DNA of 7,195 bases from JAEUIZ01 sp046155605 (GCA_046155605.1 JBJXFQ010000117.1:1-7195); one strand, 5' to 3'; shown: positions 1 to 6,294, counted from the first letter of the stretch. The notes: generated by a model not told the origin, from the letters alone. Numbers and translations are program-made.

Positions 1-117
1 CACCAGTTCCGCAGACTCCGCGTACGCTACGAACGCCGAGCCGACATCCACCAGGCCTTCCTCTCCCTCGGCTGCATCCTCATCTGCTTCAGAACCCTCG
101 ATCCAGTATTCTGTTAG
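1..117 (+). CDS. IS5-like family transposase, C-terminal end only (5' part outside window)
   Basis: Frame 1 is open from the window edge to a TAG at 115-117 and encodes the last 38 residues of a protein. The stretch RRLRVRYERRADIHQAFL followed by LGCILICF is the typical C-terminal end of IS5-family DDE transposases (the conserved R-Y-E/D-R segment of the last catalytic helix, then a hydrophobic tail). The catalytic aspartates and the start lie to the left of the window, so whether the gene is intact cannot be judged. It is the only plus-strand gene here and converges on the dockerin-type gene, whose stop codon is 57 bp away. Family membership is recognised from memory of the motif; the IS subgroup is not resolved. 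Confidence 0.75.
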   Translation, partial: HQFRRLRVRYERRADIHQAFLSLGCILICFRTLDPVFC

Positions 118-126
118 AGGCTCTTA
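1..126 (+). mobile_element. Right end of an insertion sequence (boundary approximate)
   Basis: The transposase tail implies that an IS element ends just after its stop codon. The near-palindrome TAGAGGCTCTTA at about 115-126 could contain the terminal inverted repeat, but the left end is outside the window, so neither the terminal repeat nor a target-site duplication can be confirmed. The right boundary given is a guess within about 40 bp. Confidence 0.4.
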
Positions 127-169
127 GCCCTTCGGAAGCCGAGGGGCGGTGAGTCCGAAGCGCCCGCTC
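127..169 (-). terminator. Overlapping hairpins between the convergent genes, possible terminator
   Basis: Two alternative stems overlap here. One pairs GCCCTTCGG (127-135) with CCGAGGGGC (139-147) around a 3-nt loop, with one G-T wobble on the plus strand and one C-A mismatch on the minus strand. The other pairs GAGGGGCG (141-148) with CGCCC-G-CTC (161-169) with one bulged base and a 12-nt loop. They begin 5 bp after the stop of the minus-strand dockerin gene and 9 bp after the plus-strand transposase stop, where a terminator would be expected. Neither has a clear T-run, so intrinsic termination is only possible, and part of the structure could belong to the IS end. Confidence 0.35.
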
Positions 170-173
170 TTGG

Positions 174-1157
174 TTATGAACACCCAGTCGCAAAGGCGTT
201 GAGGAAGCAGACGAAATCGTTGACATTGAGGATGGGCGTGGTGGTCGAGCCGTCGCAGTTGGCGGCGGAGTCGCCCGCGGCAAAGAGGTTGTTGAAGCAG
301 ACAAAGTCGTTGACGTTGAGGATGGGCGTGATGGTGCTGCCGTCGCAGTTGGCGTAGCAGGCCGGGGCGATGGGCGAGCGATTGCGAACGCCCAGATCGA
401 GCGCAACGGCGAACTGGGGGTTCGGCGGGATGACGATGCCGGACTCGGCAAATCCGAAGTTCTCGTTGGCGTCGAAGTAGTTGTCGACGAGCGTGCTGAA
501 GTGGTCGAGGACATCGCCGCCGGCCCACCGGACGGGTTGTCCCGAGGCGTTGATGATGCGATACAGCGCGTCGGCGGTGTAGGTGCCAAGGTCGCCCAGC
601 GTCGTGCCGCCGAGGTCGTCGGCGTACTCGACTCCGCCGGTGTCACCATCGACGAACGAGACGACATCGACCGCGGTGAAGCCGGCGAAGGGGGTGAGGT
701 TGTCGAACGTGCCGTCGTTATCCGTATCGAGGTCGGTGCCCACGGCAGTGGTGAAGGTGCCGAAGCCGAGGATGTAGGTCGCGCTGCCGTTCTCGATGTC
801 GGGATTGAAGTCCATCACGACGACATTGGTGCCGGCGGATGGGGCGGGATTGAGGACGGCGGGGTCGTCGCGGATGAGCAGGAGCCCGTTGGAACCGATG
901 GACATCGCCGAGAGGTCGAGGATGTAATCAACAGTGCCCGCCCCGGTGCCCAGGTCGCCCTCGATCTGGATGAGTTTCCAGCCCGAGAGACTCAGGCCCG
1001 GCGTGCCCATGATCTCGATGGACTCGCGGCCCTGGTCCGGGGTTGGGCTGGGCGGATTGATGAGCATCTCGCTGATGAAGGCCTGCTGGGCGACGGCTGA
1101 GCCGGCGAGGCAGGCGAGCAGAGCGGCAGCGTGGACGACATGGCGAACTCGTGGCAT
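174..1157 (-). CDS. Secreted lamin-tail-like protein with duplicated C-terminal dockerin-like repeat
   Basis: The protein has 327 residues. Residues 1-23 form a signal peptide (basic MPRVRHVVH, hydrophobic AAALLACLAG, cleavage likely at AVA|QQ), so it is exported. Residues 26-120 resemble a lamin-tail-type beta domain: AFISEMLINPPSP opening, ESIEIMGTPGLSLSGWKL, then NGLLLIRDD. Residues 142-151 (DLDTDNDGTF) look like a D-x-D-x-DG calcium loop. The C-terminus carries two copies, 30 residues apart (270-295, 300-325), of NCDGST-x-TPILNVNDFVCF, each with paired Cys and an acidic loop, ending in GCS. I recognise this as the 'GC-type dockerin' tail common in Phycisphaerae; its partner is unknown. 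The start at 1157 is chosen over in-frame upstream starts because AAGGAG lies 6 nt upstream and the signal peptide begins there. Substrate or role is not known; a surface or complex-associated structural or adhesive protein is inferred. It follows the pseudopilin gene by 86 bp. Confidence 0.82.
   Translation of the reverse strand: MPRVRHVVHAAALLACLAGSAVAQQAFISEMLINPPSPTPDQGRESIEIMGTPGLSLSGWKLIQIEGDLGTGAGTVDYILDLSAMSIGSNGLLLIRDDPAVLNPAPSAGTNVVVMDFNPDIENGSATYILGFGTFTTAVGTDLDTDNDGTFDNLTPFAGFTAVDVVSFVDGDTGGVEYADDLGGTTLGDLGTYTADALYRIINASGQPVRWAGGDVLDHFSTLVDNYFDANENFGFAESGIVIPPNPQFAVALDLGVRNRSPIAPACYANCDGSTITPILNVNDFVCFNNLFAAGDSAANCDGSTTTPILNVNDFVCFLNAFATGCS
183..350 (-). repeat. Tandem dockerin-like repeat, two copies with 90-bp period
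   Basis: Within the gene above, DNA at 183-260 and 273-350 repeats with a 90-bp period; for example CCGTCGCAGTTGGCG occurs at 250-264 and again at 340-354. The encoded copies, residues 270-295 and 300-325, share NCDGST, TPILNVNDFVCF and AxG. The nucleotide copies differ at several positions, mostly synonymous or in the linker, so this is a functional module duplication rather than a recent slippage product. Confidence 0.85.
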
Positions 1158-1163
1158 GGGTCT

Positions 1164-1169
1164 CTCCTT
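1164..1169 (-). promoter_or_regulatory. Shine-Dalgarno of the dockerin-type gene
   Basis: AAGGAG on the minus strand lies 6 nt before the ATG at 1157-1155. It fixes this start over the upstream in-frame ATGs, which would put a non-hydrophobic extension in front of the signal peptide. Confidence 0.75.
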
Positions 1170-1243
1170 CGATGGTTCGGTCGCGCGGGTCTCGGCGACC
1201 ATGGACATGGACGAACGAATCGGCGTATGCAAGAGGCCTTGGG

Positions 1244-2251
1244 CTACCAGTTCAGGCCCTTGTGCGAGAGCCACCCGCCGTAGACGCGGCCCTCGAGTTC
1301 GTCGTAGACCTGAACGGTCCAGCCGTTGGGAGTAGTCGCCCCGCGGTAGCCCCAGCGGTTGTCGCGGAACACATCGCGGAAGATCTCGGCATGCCCATCA
1401 GCAAACCCGATCAAGCCGTACTGCTTGTCGTGGAAGGTGTCGTTGTTGGCGGTCCAACTTCCCTTGCCGTGCGCCGTGCCGAAGTCGAGGTAGTCCTGAC
1501 GGCCGAAGACGATGCCCGTGCCTGGGCTGGTGGCGAGGCCCTTGGGTCCATCGGTGAGGGTCTTGGCGGCGACGACGACCTCGCCGCCGATGTCTACCTC
1601 GTCGTCACCGACCTTGATCGCCGAATCCGCGAAGAAGGGAACCTTGCTGGGGATGGCCGCGGCCCCGAGGGAGCCGTCCTTGAGCGGACCGAGGGTGAAG
1701 AGTTTGTTGTCGAGGTCGCCGTTGTAGCCTGGGATGCCCGAGGGACGCTTCGATTTCATGTCGGTGTGCGCTAGGTACCAAGCCTGGCAATAGTTGGTGT
1801 TGAATCCCTGGGCAAGCAACTGCTTGACCTCGGTGGGCGTGAAGGTCTTCCAGACCGGGCCGTTGTTTCCATTCAAGCGGTCGGGATCGAGCGACTGGCT
1901 GGCCTTGGCGATGCTTCCCGGGCACATGATTCGAGCGGGGATCGCGTATTCATCGATCACGAAGTCGGCGACCCAGCCCTTCTGATCGATGGGACCCTGC
2001 GACTTCTTGATCTCGTTGTCCCACACGCCGGTGGTGAACTGCCCCTTGCGGTCGTGCGCGCGGGTGAGGGAGGCACCGGTAAGTTGGCGAAGATTGCTGG
2101 CGCATCGGGTCTGGCGTCCGGCCTCGCGAGCACCCGCAAGAGAGGGCAGGAGGAGGCCGATGAGCAGCGCGATGATGGCAATGACGACCAAGAGTTCGAT
2201 CAGCGTGAAGCCGGCGGACACTGCCCGGAAAGACGATCTCGAACGCCGCAT
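1244..2251 (-). CDS. Prepilin-type (type II secretion / pseudopilin-like) protein, DUF1559-like
   Basis: The protein has 335 residues. The basic leader MRRSRSSFRAVSAG is followed by FTLIELLVVIAIIALLIGLLLPSL: a class III signal with prepilin peptidase cleavage at G14|F15, Glu at mature position 5 (E19), and one N-terminal helix (15-37). Then AREAGRQTRCASNLRQL, typical of planctomycete prepilin-like proteins. Near the C-terminus FHDKQYGLIGFADGHAE (273-289) corresponds to the 'H-X9-DG' segment of this family, but I count ten residues between H274 and D285. The large middle part (70-265) is a non-membrane head I cannot assign. The start at 2251 is chosen because GGGAGG lies 8 nt upstream; the upstream in-frame ATG at 2302 has no Shine-Dalgarno and would make an unusually long leader. 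No secretion ATPase, secretin or prepilin peptidase is nearby, so it is a solitary gene of the kind present in many copies in planctomycetes. Its function is unknown beyond membrane/periplasmic assembly by analogy. Confidence 0.88.
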   Translation of the reverse strand: MRRSRSSFRAVSAGFTLIELLVVIAIIALLIGLLLPSLAGAREAGRQTRCASNLRQLTGASLTRAHDRKGQFTTGVWDNEIKKSQGPIDQKGWVADFVIDEYAIPARIMCPGSIAKASQSLDPDRLNGNNGPVWKTFTPTEVKQLLAQGFNTNYCQAWYLAHTDMKSKRPSGIPGYNGDLDNKLFTLGPLKDGSLGAAAIPSKVPFFADSAIKVGDDEVDIGGEVVVAAKTLTDGPKGLATSPGTGIVFGRQDYLDFGTAHGKGSWTANNDTFHDKQYGLIGFADGHAEIFRDVFRDNRWGYRGATTPNGWTVQVYDELEGRVYGGWLSHKGLNW

Positions 2252-2259
2252 GCAAGTTG

Positions 2260-2265
2260 CCTCCC
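2260..2265 (-). promoter_or_regulatory. Shine-Dalgarno of the pseudopilin gene
   Basis: GGGAGG on the minus strand lies 8 nt before the ATG at 2251-2249. It supports the short, basic 14-residue leader expected before a prepilin cleavage site. Confidence 0.7.
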
Positions 2266-2303
2266 GAGGAAGGCACGACAATAGCAGGGAAGGAGTTGGC
2301 ATG

Positions 2304-2374
2304 TGTCGCAGCGGGCAGTGTACATCCCTAACATTGTGCTAAGGACTTGTCAGTGCCGCGCGAAGATTGCGACA
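2304..2374. repeat. Short inverted repeat between the phytase and pseudopilin genes
   Basis: TGTCGCA (2304-2310) and TGCGACA (2368-2374) are perfect 7-bp inverted copies 57 bp apart, with weaker complementarity continuing inward (GCGGGCAGTG against CAGTGCCGCGC). The pair fills most of the 124-bp gap, directly after the phytase stop codon. It could fold in RNA, but there is no T-run and chance is a reasonable alternative. Confidence 0.3.
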
Positions 2375-2375
2375 T

Positions 2376-3422
2376 CTACTTGGACTGAGATTCGAGCGCG
2401 GACATGATCCGCTCCCAAGGCACCACCTTGAAGTTCTGGTGCCCGTTTGCCGTGATGCCGTCTTGTGCGACGAACGCTCCGAACGGAAAGGCCGAGCCCA
2501 GCGGGGCGGCGCAGGCGTGGATTCCGTCGGTTTCTTCGGCACCGTCGAGGCCATCGCCCGGCCCGATGCGGAACGACCCGAGATAGCGGTCGCCATCCTC
2601 GCGAGCAAAGACGGCGAAGCGGTTCTCGCCCTGGCACGAGGCGATGAGGTAGCCCGCTCGCTTGTCACGACGGTAGATAGTGAGGCCCTCGACATCGGCG
2701 GCCAGGTTGCCGCGCGGTCCAAGGCCGTCGACCAGCGTCCTGGCGGTGGCGTCTTCGTCCCCTGGAGGAACCAAGCGGTATCGCCAGATGCCGACACCTT
2801 CCTCGGCGATGAAGAGTTCGCCGCGCTCGTCGTCAACGACCATGCCCTCGGACTGGCCCCCGACATGAAAGTCTCGGATGAGCGAGGCGATGGGCTGACC
2901 CGTGGCGTCGGGACGGAGTGTGAACTGGACGACCTTGCCGCTCTTTCCGCAGGCGACGAGGTGCGTCGTACCCGTGGCGCGATCGATGCCAAGGCAGATG
3001 CCATAGACCTCCTTGACCTGCGCGGGGATCGGCGGGCCGAAGCGCTCGAGGCGTCCGGCAACAACGCGGTAGAGGAGCAAGGTATCGTCGGAGCGGCTGT
3101 TGGCGGCGACAAGATCGATGCTGTCCTTTGCCCAGATGACGCCCTGACGGATGTCGACGTTATTGAGTTTGCCGTCGTCGAGAAACTGCACCTGCTTGCC
3201 GGCGAGGTCGTAGACCCCGAGGCCGCGCTTCTTATCCGTCCCGAGAATCAGGCTCTTGTCGGGCTCGGTCGGATGGACCCAGAGGGCCGGATCATCCGCG
3301 GCGTCTCCCACGCTCGCGACTGCCTCGGTCTGGATTGTGGGCGCAACCGCGGGAGGTTCGGCATTCGCTGGGACCAACAGGCGAGCGGCCAGCACCACAG
3401 ACGAGAGCACGCTTCGGACCAT
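2376..3422 (-). CDS. Secreted beta-propeller phytase (3-phytase type, myo-inositol hexakisphosphate phosphohydrolase)
   Basis: Beta-propeller phytases are calcium-dependent enzymes that release phosphate from phytate outside the cytoplasm. The protein has 348 residues, close to the family length. Both family signatures are present: DAADDPALW (40-48) and NNVDIRQ (87-93). Others match blade by blade: GTDKKRGLGVYDL (61-73), GQSEGMVVDDERGELFIAEE (189-208) then GIWRY, DVEGLTIY (243-250), GYLIASCQG (257-265), EETDGI (296-301), FVAQDG (317-322) and NFKVVPW (330-336). The acidic and lysine residues used for calcium and phosphate binding in the family therefore seem retained. Residues 1-21 are a probable signal peptide ending PANA|EPP, though its hydrophobic core contains an Arg. 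The start at 3422 has GGAGG 5 nt upstream; an in-frame GTG at 3473 is the alternative. It lies 105 bp downstream of sdhB in the same orientation; a shared transcript is possible but unproven. Phosphate scavenging is the inferred role. Confidence 0.93.
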   Translation of the reverse strand: MVRSVLSSVVLAARLLVPANAEPPAVAPTIQTEAVASVGDAADDPALWVHPTEPDKSLILGTDKKRGLGVYDLAGKQVQFLDDGKLNNVDIRQGVIWAKDSIDLVAANSRSDDTLLLYRVVAGRLERFGPPIPAQVKEVYGICLGIDRATGTTHLVACGKSGKVVQFTLRPDATGQPIASLIRDFHVGGQSEGMVVDDERGELFIAEEGVGIWRYRLVPPGDEDATARTLVDGLGPRGNLAADVEGLTIYRRDKRAGYLIASCQGENRFAVFAREDGDRYLGSFRIGPGDGLDGAEETDGIHACAAPLGSAFPFGAFVAQDGITANGHQNFKVVPWERIMSALESQSK

Positions 3423-3427
3423 TGCAG

Positions 3428-3432
3428 CCTCC
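3428..3432 (-). promoter_or_regulatory. Shine-Dalgarno of the phytase gene
   Basis: GGAGG lies 5 nt before the ATG at 3422-3420, and a second GGAGG at 3436-3440 lies 13 nt before it. The nearer copy supports a start immediately before the signal peptide rather than at the upstream in-frame GTG. Confidence 0.65.
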
Positions 3433-3527
3433 AGACCTCCAAGCGAGGGATCATAACGTCGGGCCACGCGCACTGCACCCGAACCGGCTGTCGAGAAGGG
3501 CGGAAAGCGTGGCGGCGCTCGCGTCAG

Positions 3528-4316
3528 TCACGCCTTGGTGGTCCGGAAGATGCGGAACAGCCTCGTCAGCGGGTCGTAGAACTCATCGACGACGCGCTCC
3601 TTGAGCGGGATGATGGCGTTGTCGGTGATGGTGATGTGCTCGGGGCAGACCTTGGTGCAGCACTTGGTAATGTTACAATAGCCGATGCCGTGCTCGTTCT
3701 TGAGGTCGCCGACGCGGTCCTCGGCGTCGAGCGGGTGCATCTCCAGCGCCGCGGCATAGACGAGAAAGCGAGGGCCGATGAACTCGTCGTGCTTGTGGTG
3801 GTCGCGCAGGACGTGGCAGACGTCCTGGCAAAGGAAGCACTCGATGCACTTGCGGAACTCCTGAACGCGGTCGACGTCGTCCTGCTGCATGCGCCAGGTG
3901 CCGTCGGCGGCGTCGGGCTTCCGCGGCTTGAAGGGGCGGATGCGTTTCTTGACGGCGTAGTTCCACGAGACGTCGGTGACGAGGTCGCGGATCGCGGGAA
4001 ATGCCTTCATCGGCTCGACGATCACGGGCATGTCGAGGTCGAGCAAATCGAGACGGGTCATGCACATGAGGCGGGGCATGCCGTTGACCTCGGCGCTGCA
4101 CGACCCGCACTTGCCGGCCTTGCAGTTCCAGCGGACGGCAAGGTCATTGGCCTGCTCGGCCTGGATCTGGTGGATGGCGTCGAGGACGACCATGCCGGGC
4201 TGGATGCGGATGCGGTAGTCGACGAACTGCCCGCCGGTGCTGTCGCCGCGCCAGACGCGGAAGAGGGCGTCTCGGCCGGATTCAGGGATGTGGGTGATGA
4301 CCTTGCCTGCGCTCAT
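3528..4316 (-). CDS. sdhB: Succinate dehydrogenase / fumarate reductase iron-sulfur subunit
   Basis: This subunit passes electrons from the flavoprotein to the membrane quinone site. The protein has 262 residues. The N-terminal ferredoxin-like domain has the [2Fe-2S] pattern C65-x4-C70-x2-C73-x11-C85 (NCKAGKCGSCSAEVNG). The C-terminal domain has C157-x2-C160-x2-C163-x3-C167 (CIECFLCQDVC) and C214-x5-C220-x3-C224-P (CNITKCCTKVCP), which supply the [4Fe-4S] and [3Fe-4S] clusters. All expected ligands are present; C219 is an extra Cys. The VRWNCKAGKCGSCSAE, SQEFRKCIECFLC-like and CNITKCCTxVCPEHIxITDNA stretches match the actinobacterial Sdh1-type subunit more closely, from memory, than E. coli SdhB. 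The start at 4316 is chosen because GAGG lies 6 nt upstream and overlaps the sdhA stop; the open frame further upstream overlaps sdhA and is not used. The gene is 8 bp after sdhA, so co-translation is likely. Confidence 0.96.
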   Translation of the reverse strand: MSAGKVITHIPESGRDALFRVWRGDSTGGQFVDYRIRIQPGMVVLDAIHQIQAEQANDLAVRWNCKAGKCGSCSAEVNGMPRLMCMTRLDLLDLDMPVIVEPMKAFPAIRDLVTDVSWNYAVKKRIRPFKPRKPDAADGTWRMQQDDVDRVQEFRKCIECFLCQDVCHVLRDHHKHDEFIGPRFLVYAAALEMHPLDAEDRVGDLKNEHGIGYCNITKCCTKVCPEHITITDNAIIPLKERVVDEFYDPLTRLFRIFRTTKA

Positions 4317-4322
4317 GGGCAA

Positions 4323-4326
4323 CCTC
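4323..4326 (-). promoter_or_regulatory. sdhB Shine-Dalgarno overlapping the sdhA stop codon
   Basis: Minus-strand TGAGG combines the sdhA stop TGA (4327-4325) with the GAGG (4326-4323) that precedes the sdhB ATG by 6 nt. This arrangement suggests translational coupling and balanced synthesis of the two soluble subunits. Confidence 0.65.
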
Positions 4327-6151
4327 AGATGTTCTTGTTTTCCTCGATGACCTGCTTCAGGTCGTCGCGCACCGGGGAGAGTGGTCGACGGGAGACCTGC
4401 ATGGTGCCGTCGCGGCCCTTCTTCACGACGTGGTTGAAGGTGCCGAAGTTCGCGTCGTCTTTCTTGGGGAAGTCCTCGCGGAACTGGGCGCCGCGGCTCT
4501 CCTTGCGTTCGATCGCGGACCGTGCGATCGCCTCGGCGCAGGTGAGCATGTGGCGGAGGTCCAGCGCGGTGTGCCAGCCGGGGTTGTAGGCCCGGCCCTT
4601 GGGGGCCGAGCACGCGGCGGCGCGGGGCTTGAGGCGCTCGATGCCGTCGATGGCTTGGGCCATTTCCTTCTCTTCACGGACGATCCCGACGCCGAGCATG
4701 ACCTCTTGGAGGGCGTACTGGACTTGGTACGGACCTTCGCGGCCGTCCGCGCGCGAGAGCGGCTCGAGCGTGGTGCGCACGGCCTCGTCGATCGCGGCCT
4801 TGCCCGCGCGTGGCGCGCCCATTTCCCTGGCAAACTTCGCCGCGTACTCGCCGGCGCGCTTACCGAAGACGATGAGGTCGGAAAGAGAGTTGCCCCCGAG
4901 ACGGTTGGCGCCGTGGAGGCCGGCGGCGACCTCTCCGGCGGCGAAAAGGCCCTCGACGGAGGACATCTGCGAGTCGCCGTCGACGCGGACGCCGCCCATG
5001 ATGTAATGCATGGTCGGCCCGACTTCCATCGGTTCCTTGGTAATATCGACGCCCGCGAGGGTGATGAACTGGTGGTACATCGAGGGTAGTTTTTTCTTGA
5101 TGTGCTCCTCGTGGTTCTTCATCTTGGTCTTGAGCCACGAGACATCGAGAAAGACGCCGCCGTGGGGCGAGCCGCGACCGGCCTTGACCTCGCGGTTGAT
5201 GCAGCGAGCGACGTGGTCGCGGGTGAGGAGTTCGGGGGGCCGACGGGCGGCCTTGTCACCAGTCACGTACCGCCAGCCTTCGTCCTCGTTGTCGGCGGTG
5301 GAGGGCTTGTAGTTGTCGGGGATGTCGTCGAACATGAATCGACGGCCCTCCTTGTTGCGGAGGACGCCTCCTTCGCCGCGGACGCCCTCGGTGACGAGGA
5401 TGCCGCGAACGGAGGGGGGCCAGACCATGCCGGTGGGGTGGAACTGGACGAACTCCATGTCCATGAGTTCGGCACCGGCTTGGTAGGCGAGGCTGTGGCC
5501 GTCGCCGGTGTATTCCCAGGAGTTGCTGGTGACCTTGAAGGCCTTGCCGACGCCGCCGGTGGCGAGGACGACGGCACCGGCGTGCCAGAGGTGGATCTGC
5601 CCGGTCTGGCGGTCGTAACCGACGCAACCGAGGACGCGGCCGCCGGGCGTCTCTTGCAAGAGGGCGGAGACGGTCATCTCCATGTAGACGTCGATGCCTT
5701 TGTGAACGCAGTGGTCCTGGAGCGTACGGATGAGTTCAAGGCCGGTGCGGTCGCCGACATGGGCGAGTCGCGGGAAGCGGTGGCCGCCGAAGTTTCGCTG
5801 GTTGATCCGGCCGTCCTTGGTTCGATCAAAGACGGCACCCCAGGCTTCGAGTTCGCGGACGCGATCGGGAGCCTCTTTGGCGTGGAGTTCGGCCATGCGC
5901 CAGTTGTTGAGGTACTGCCCGCCGCGGAGGGTGTCGGCGAAGTGGACCTTCCAGGAGTCGCGGTCGTCGTTGTGGGCCATGGCGGCGGCCATCCCGCCCT
6001 CGGCCATGACGGTGTGGGCTTTGCCCAGGAGGCTCTTGCAGATGAGGGCGGTGCGTGCGCCAGAGGCGGAGGCCTCGATGGCGGCCCGGATGCCCGCGCC
6101 CCCGGCCCCGATGACAACCACGTCGTGCTCGTGAGTAACCCAGTCGCTCAT
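4325..6151 (-). CDS. sdhA: Succinate dehydrogenase / fumarate reductase flavoprotein subunit
   Basis: Catalyses succinate-fumarate interconversion with covalently bound FAD, at the membrane as part of complex II (TCA cycle and respiratory chain). The protein has 608 residues and is uninterrupted. Visible features: Rossmann motif VVVIGAGGAG (11-20); FAD-attachment histidine H46 in KAHTVMAEGG; QFHPTG (236-241) and TEGVRGEGG (254-262) of the active site; catalytic arginine R311 in LLTRDHVAR; H382 in MHYIMGG; FAD-contact E407 in GLFAAGEVA; substrate arginine R417 in HGANRLGGNSL. The C-terminal helical domain follows from about 440, with the NPGWHTALDLRHML segment. GGAGAG lies 6 nt before the start. 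It sits between sdhC and sdhB, the order also seen for mycobacterial Sdh1 (anchor, flavoprotein, iron-sulfur). Direction in vivo (oxidation or fumarate reduction) cannot be told from sequence. Confidence 0.97.
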   Translation of the reverse strand: MSDWVTHEHDVVVIGAGGAGIRAAIEASASGARTALICKSLLGKAHTVMAEGGMAAAMAHNDDRDSWKVHFADTLRGGQYLNNWRMAELHAKEAPDRVRELEAWGAVFDRTKDGRINQRNFGGHRFPRLAHVGDRTGLELIRTLQDHCVHKGIDVYMEMTVSALLQETPGGRVLGCVGYDRQTGQIHLWHAGAVVLATGGVGKAFKVTSNSWEYTGDGHSLAYQAGAELMDMEFVQFHPTGMVWPPSVRGILVTEGVRGEGGVLRNKEGRRFMFDDIPDNYKPSTADNEDEGWRYVTGDKAARRPPELLTRDHVARCINREVKAGRGSPHGGVFLDVSWLKTKMKNHEEHIKKKLPSMYHQFITLAGVDITKEPMEVGPTMHYIMGGVRVDGDSQMSSVEGLFAAGEVAAGLHGANRLGGNSLSDLIVFGKRAGEYAAKFAREMGAPRAGKAAIDEAVRTTLEPLSRADGREGPYQVQYALQEVMLGVGIVREEKEMAQAIDGIERLKPRAAACSAPKGRAYNPGWHTALDLRHMLTCAEAIARSAIERKESRGAQFREDFPKKDDANFGTFNHVVKKGRDGTMQVSRRPLSPVRDDLKQVIEENKNI

Positions 6152-6170
6152 CGCGGGCTCTCCGAACCTA

Positions 6171-6294
6171 TTTCACCACAGAGGCACCGAGAGCACGGAG
6201 AGGAGTCACTCCCCGCCCCAACGCCTTGATCCTTGCTTCTGGACATTGCCATTCCTGTTGCTATTTCTCTGTGCCTTTGCGTCTCTGTGGTAAG
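6171..6294. repeat. Dispersed-type imperfect inverted repeat ('CCACAGAG...CTCTGTGG') between sdhC and sdhA
   Basis: The left arm, about 6171-6201, begins TTTCACCACAGAGGCACC. The right arm, about 6262-6294, ends GCGTCTCTGTGGTAA. ACCACAGAG (6175-6183) pairs perfectly with CTCTGTGGT (6283-6291), and the arms stay roughly 70-75% complementary for about 30 bp with one bulge. The spacer is about 60 bp and not obviously structured. I recognise this as a dispersed repeat found in many planctomycete and other bacterial genomes; spurious frames through it read as 'TETQRHRE' or 'PQRHREHGEE'. It fills most of the 151-bp sdhC-sdhA gap. Confidence 0.8.

Noticed and set aside
183..350. CRISPR-like or other array from the 90-bp repeats
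   Set aside because: Only two copies, in frame within a coding sequence, and the period equals the protein module length.
89..667. A 192-codon minus-strand frame and other Ser/Thr/Pro/Arg-rich frames over the dockerin gene
   Set aside because: Composition typical of shifted frames of a GC-rich gene; no start signal or homology recognised.
1158..1274. N-terminal extension of the dockerin protein
   Set aside because: It would place 39 residues before the signal peptide and ignore the AAGGAG just before 1157.
2325..2353. Sigma-70 promoter for the pseudopilin gene (CTGACA as -35, minus strand)
   Set aside because: At 17-nt spacing the -10 would be TAGGGA, a poor match, and no better -10 lies at a suitable distance.
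3505..3536. Terminator after sdhB formed by AAGCGTG and CACGCCTT
   Set aside because: Short bulged stem overlapping the stop codon with a 17-nt loop and no clear T-run; not distinguishable from chance.
2367..4589. A 740-codon open frame on the plus strand, antisense to the phytase, sdhB and part of sdhA
   Set aside because: It runs through three well-supported minus-strand genes and the gap between two of them. Its protein is rich in D, V, A, R and E with no recognisable domain. This is the usual result of GC-rich third codon positions removing stops from the opposite strand.
4317..4613. N-terminal extension of sdhB by 99 residues
   Set aside because: The extension overlaps the sdhA end, is Arg/Pro-rich and non-homologous, whereas the ATG at 4316 has a good GAGG and matches family N-termini.
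5102..6229. A 375-codon plus-strand open frame antisense to sdhA
   Set aside because: Low-complexity G/V/D/E/A protein opposite an unambiguous flavoprotein gene. Its tail (PQRHREHGEE) is only a reading of the inverted repeat.
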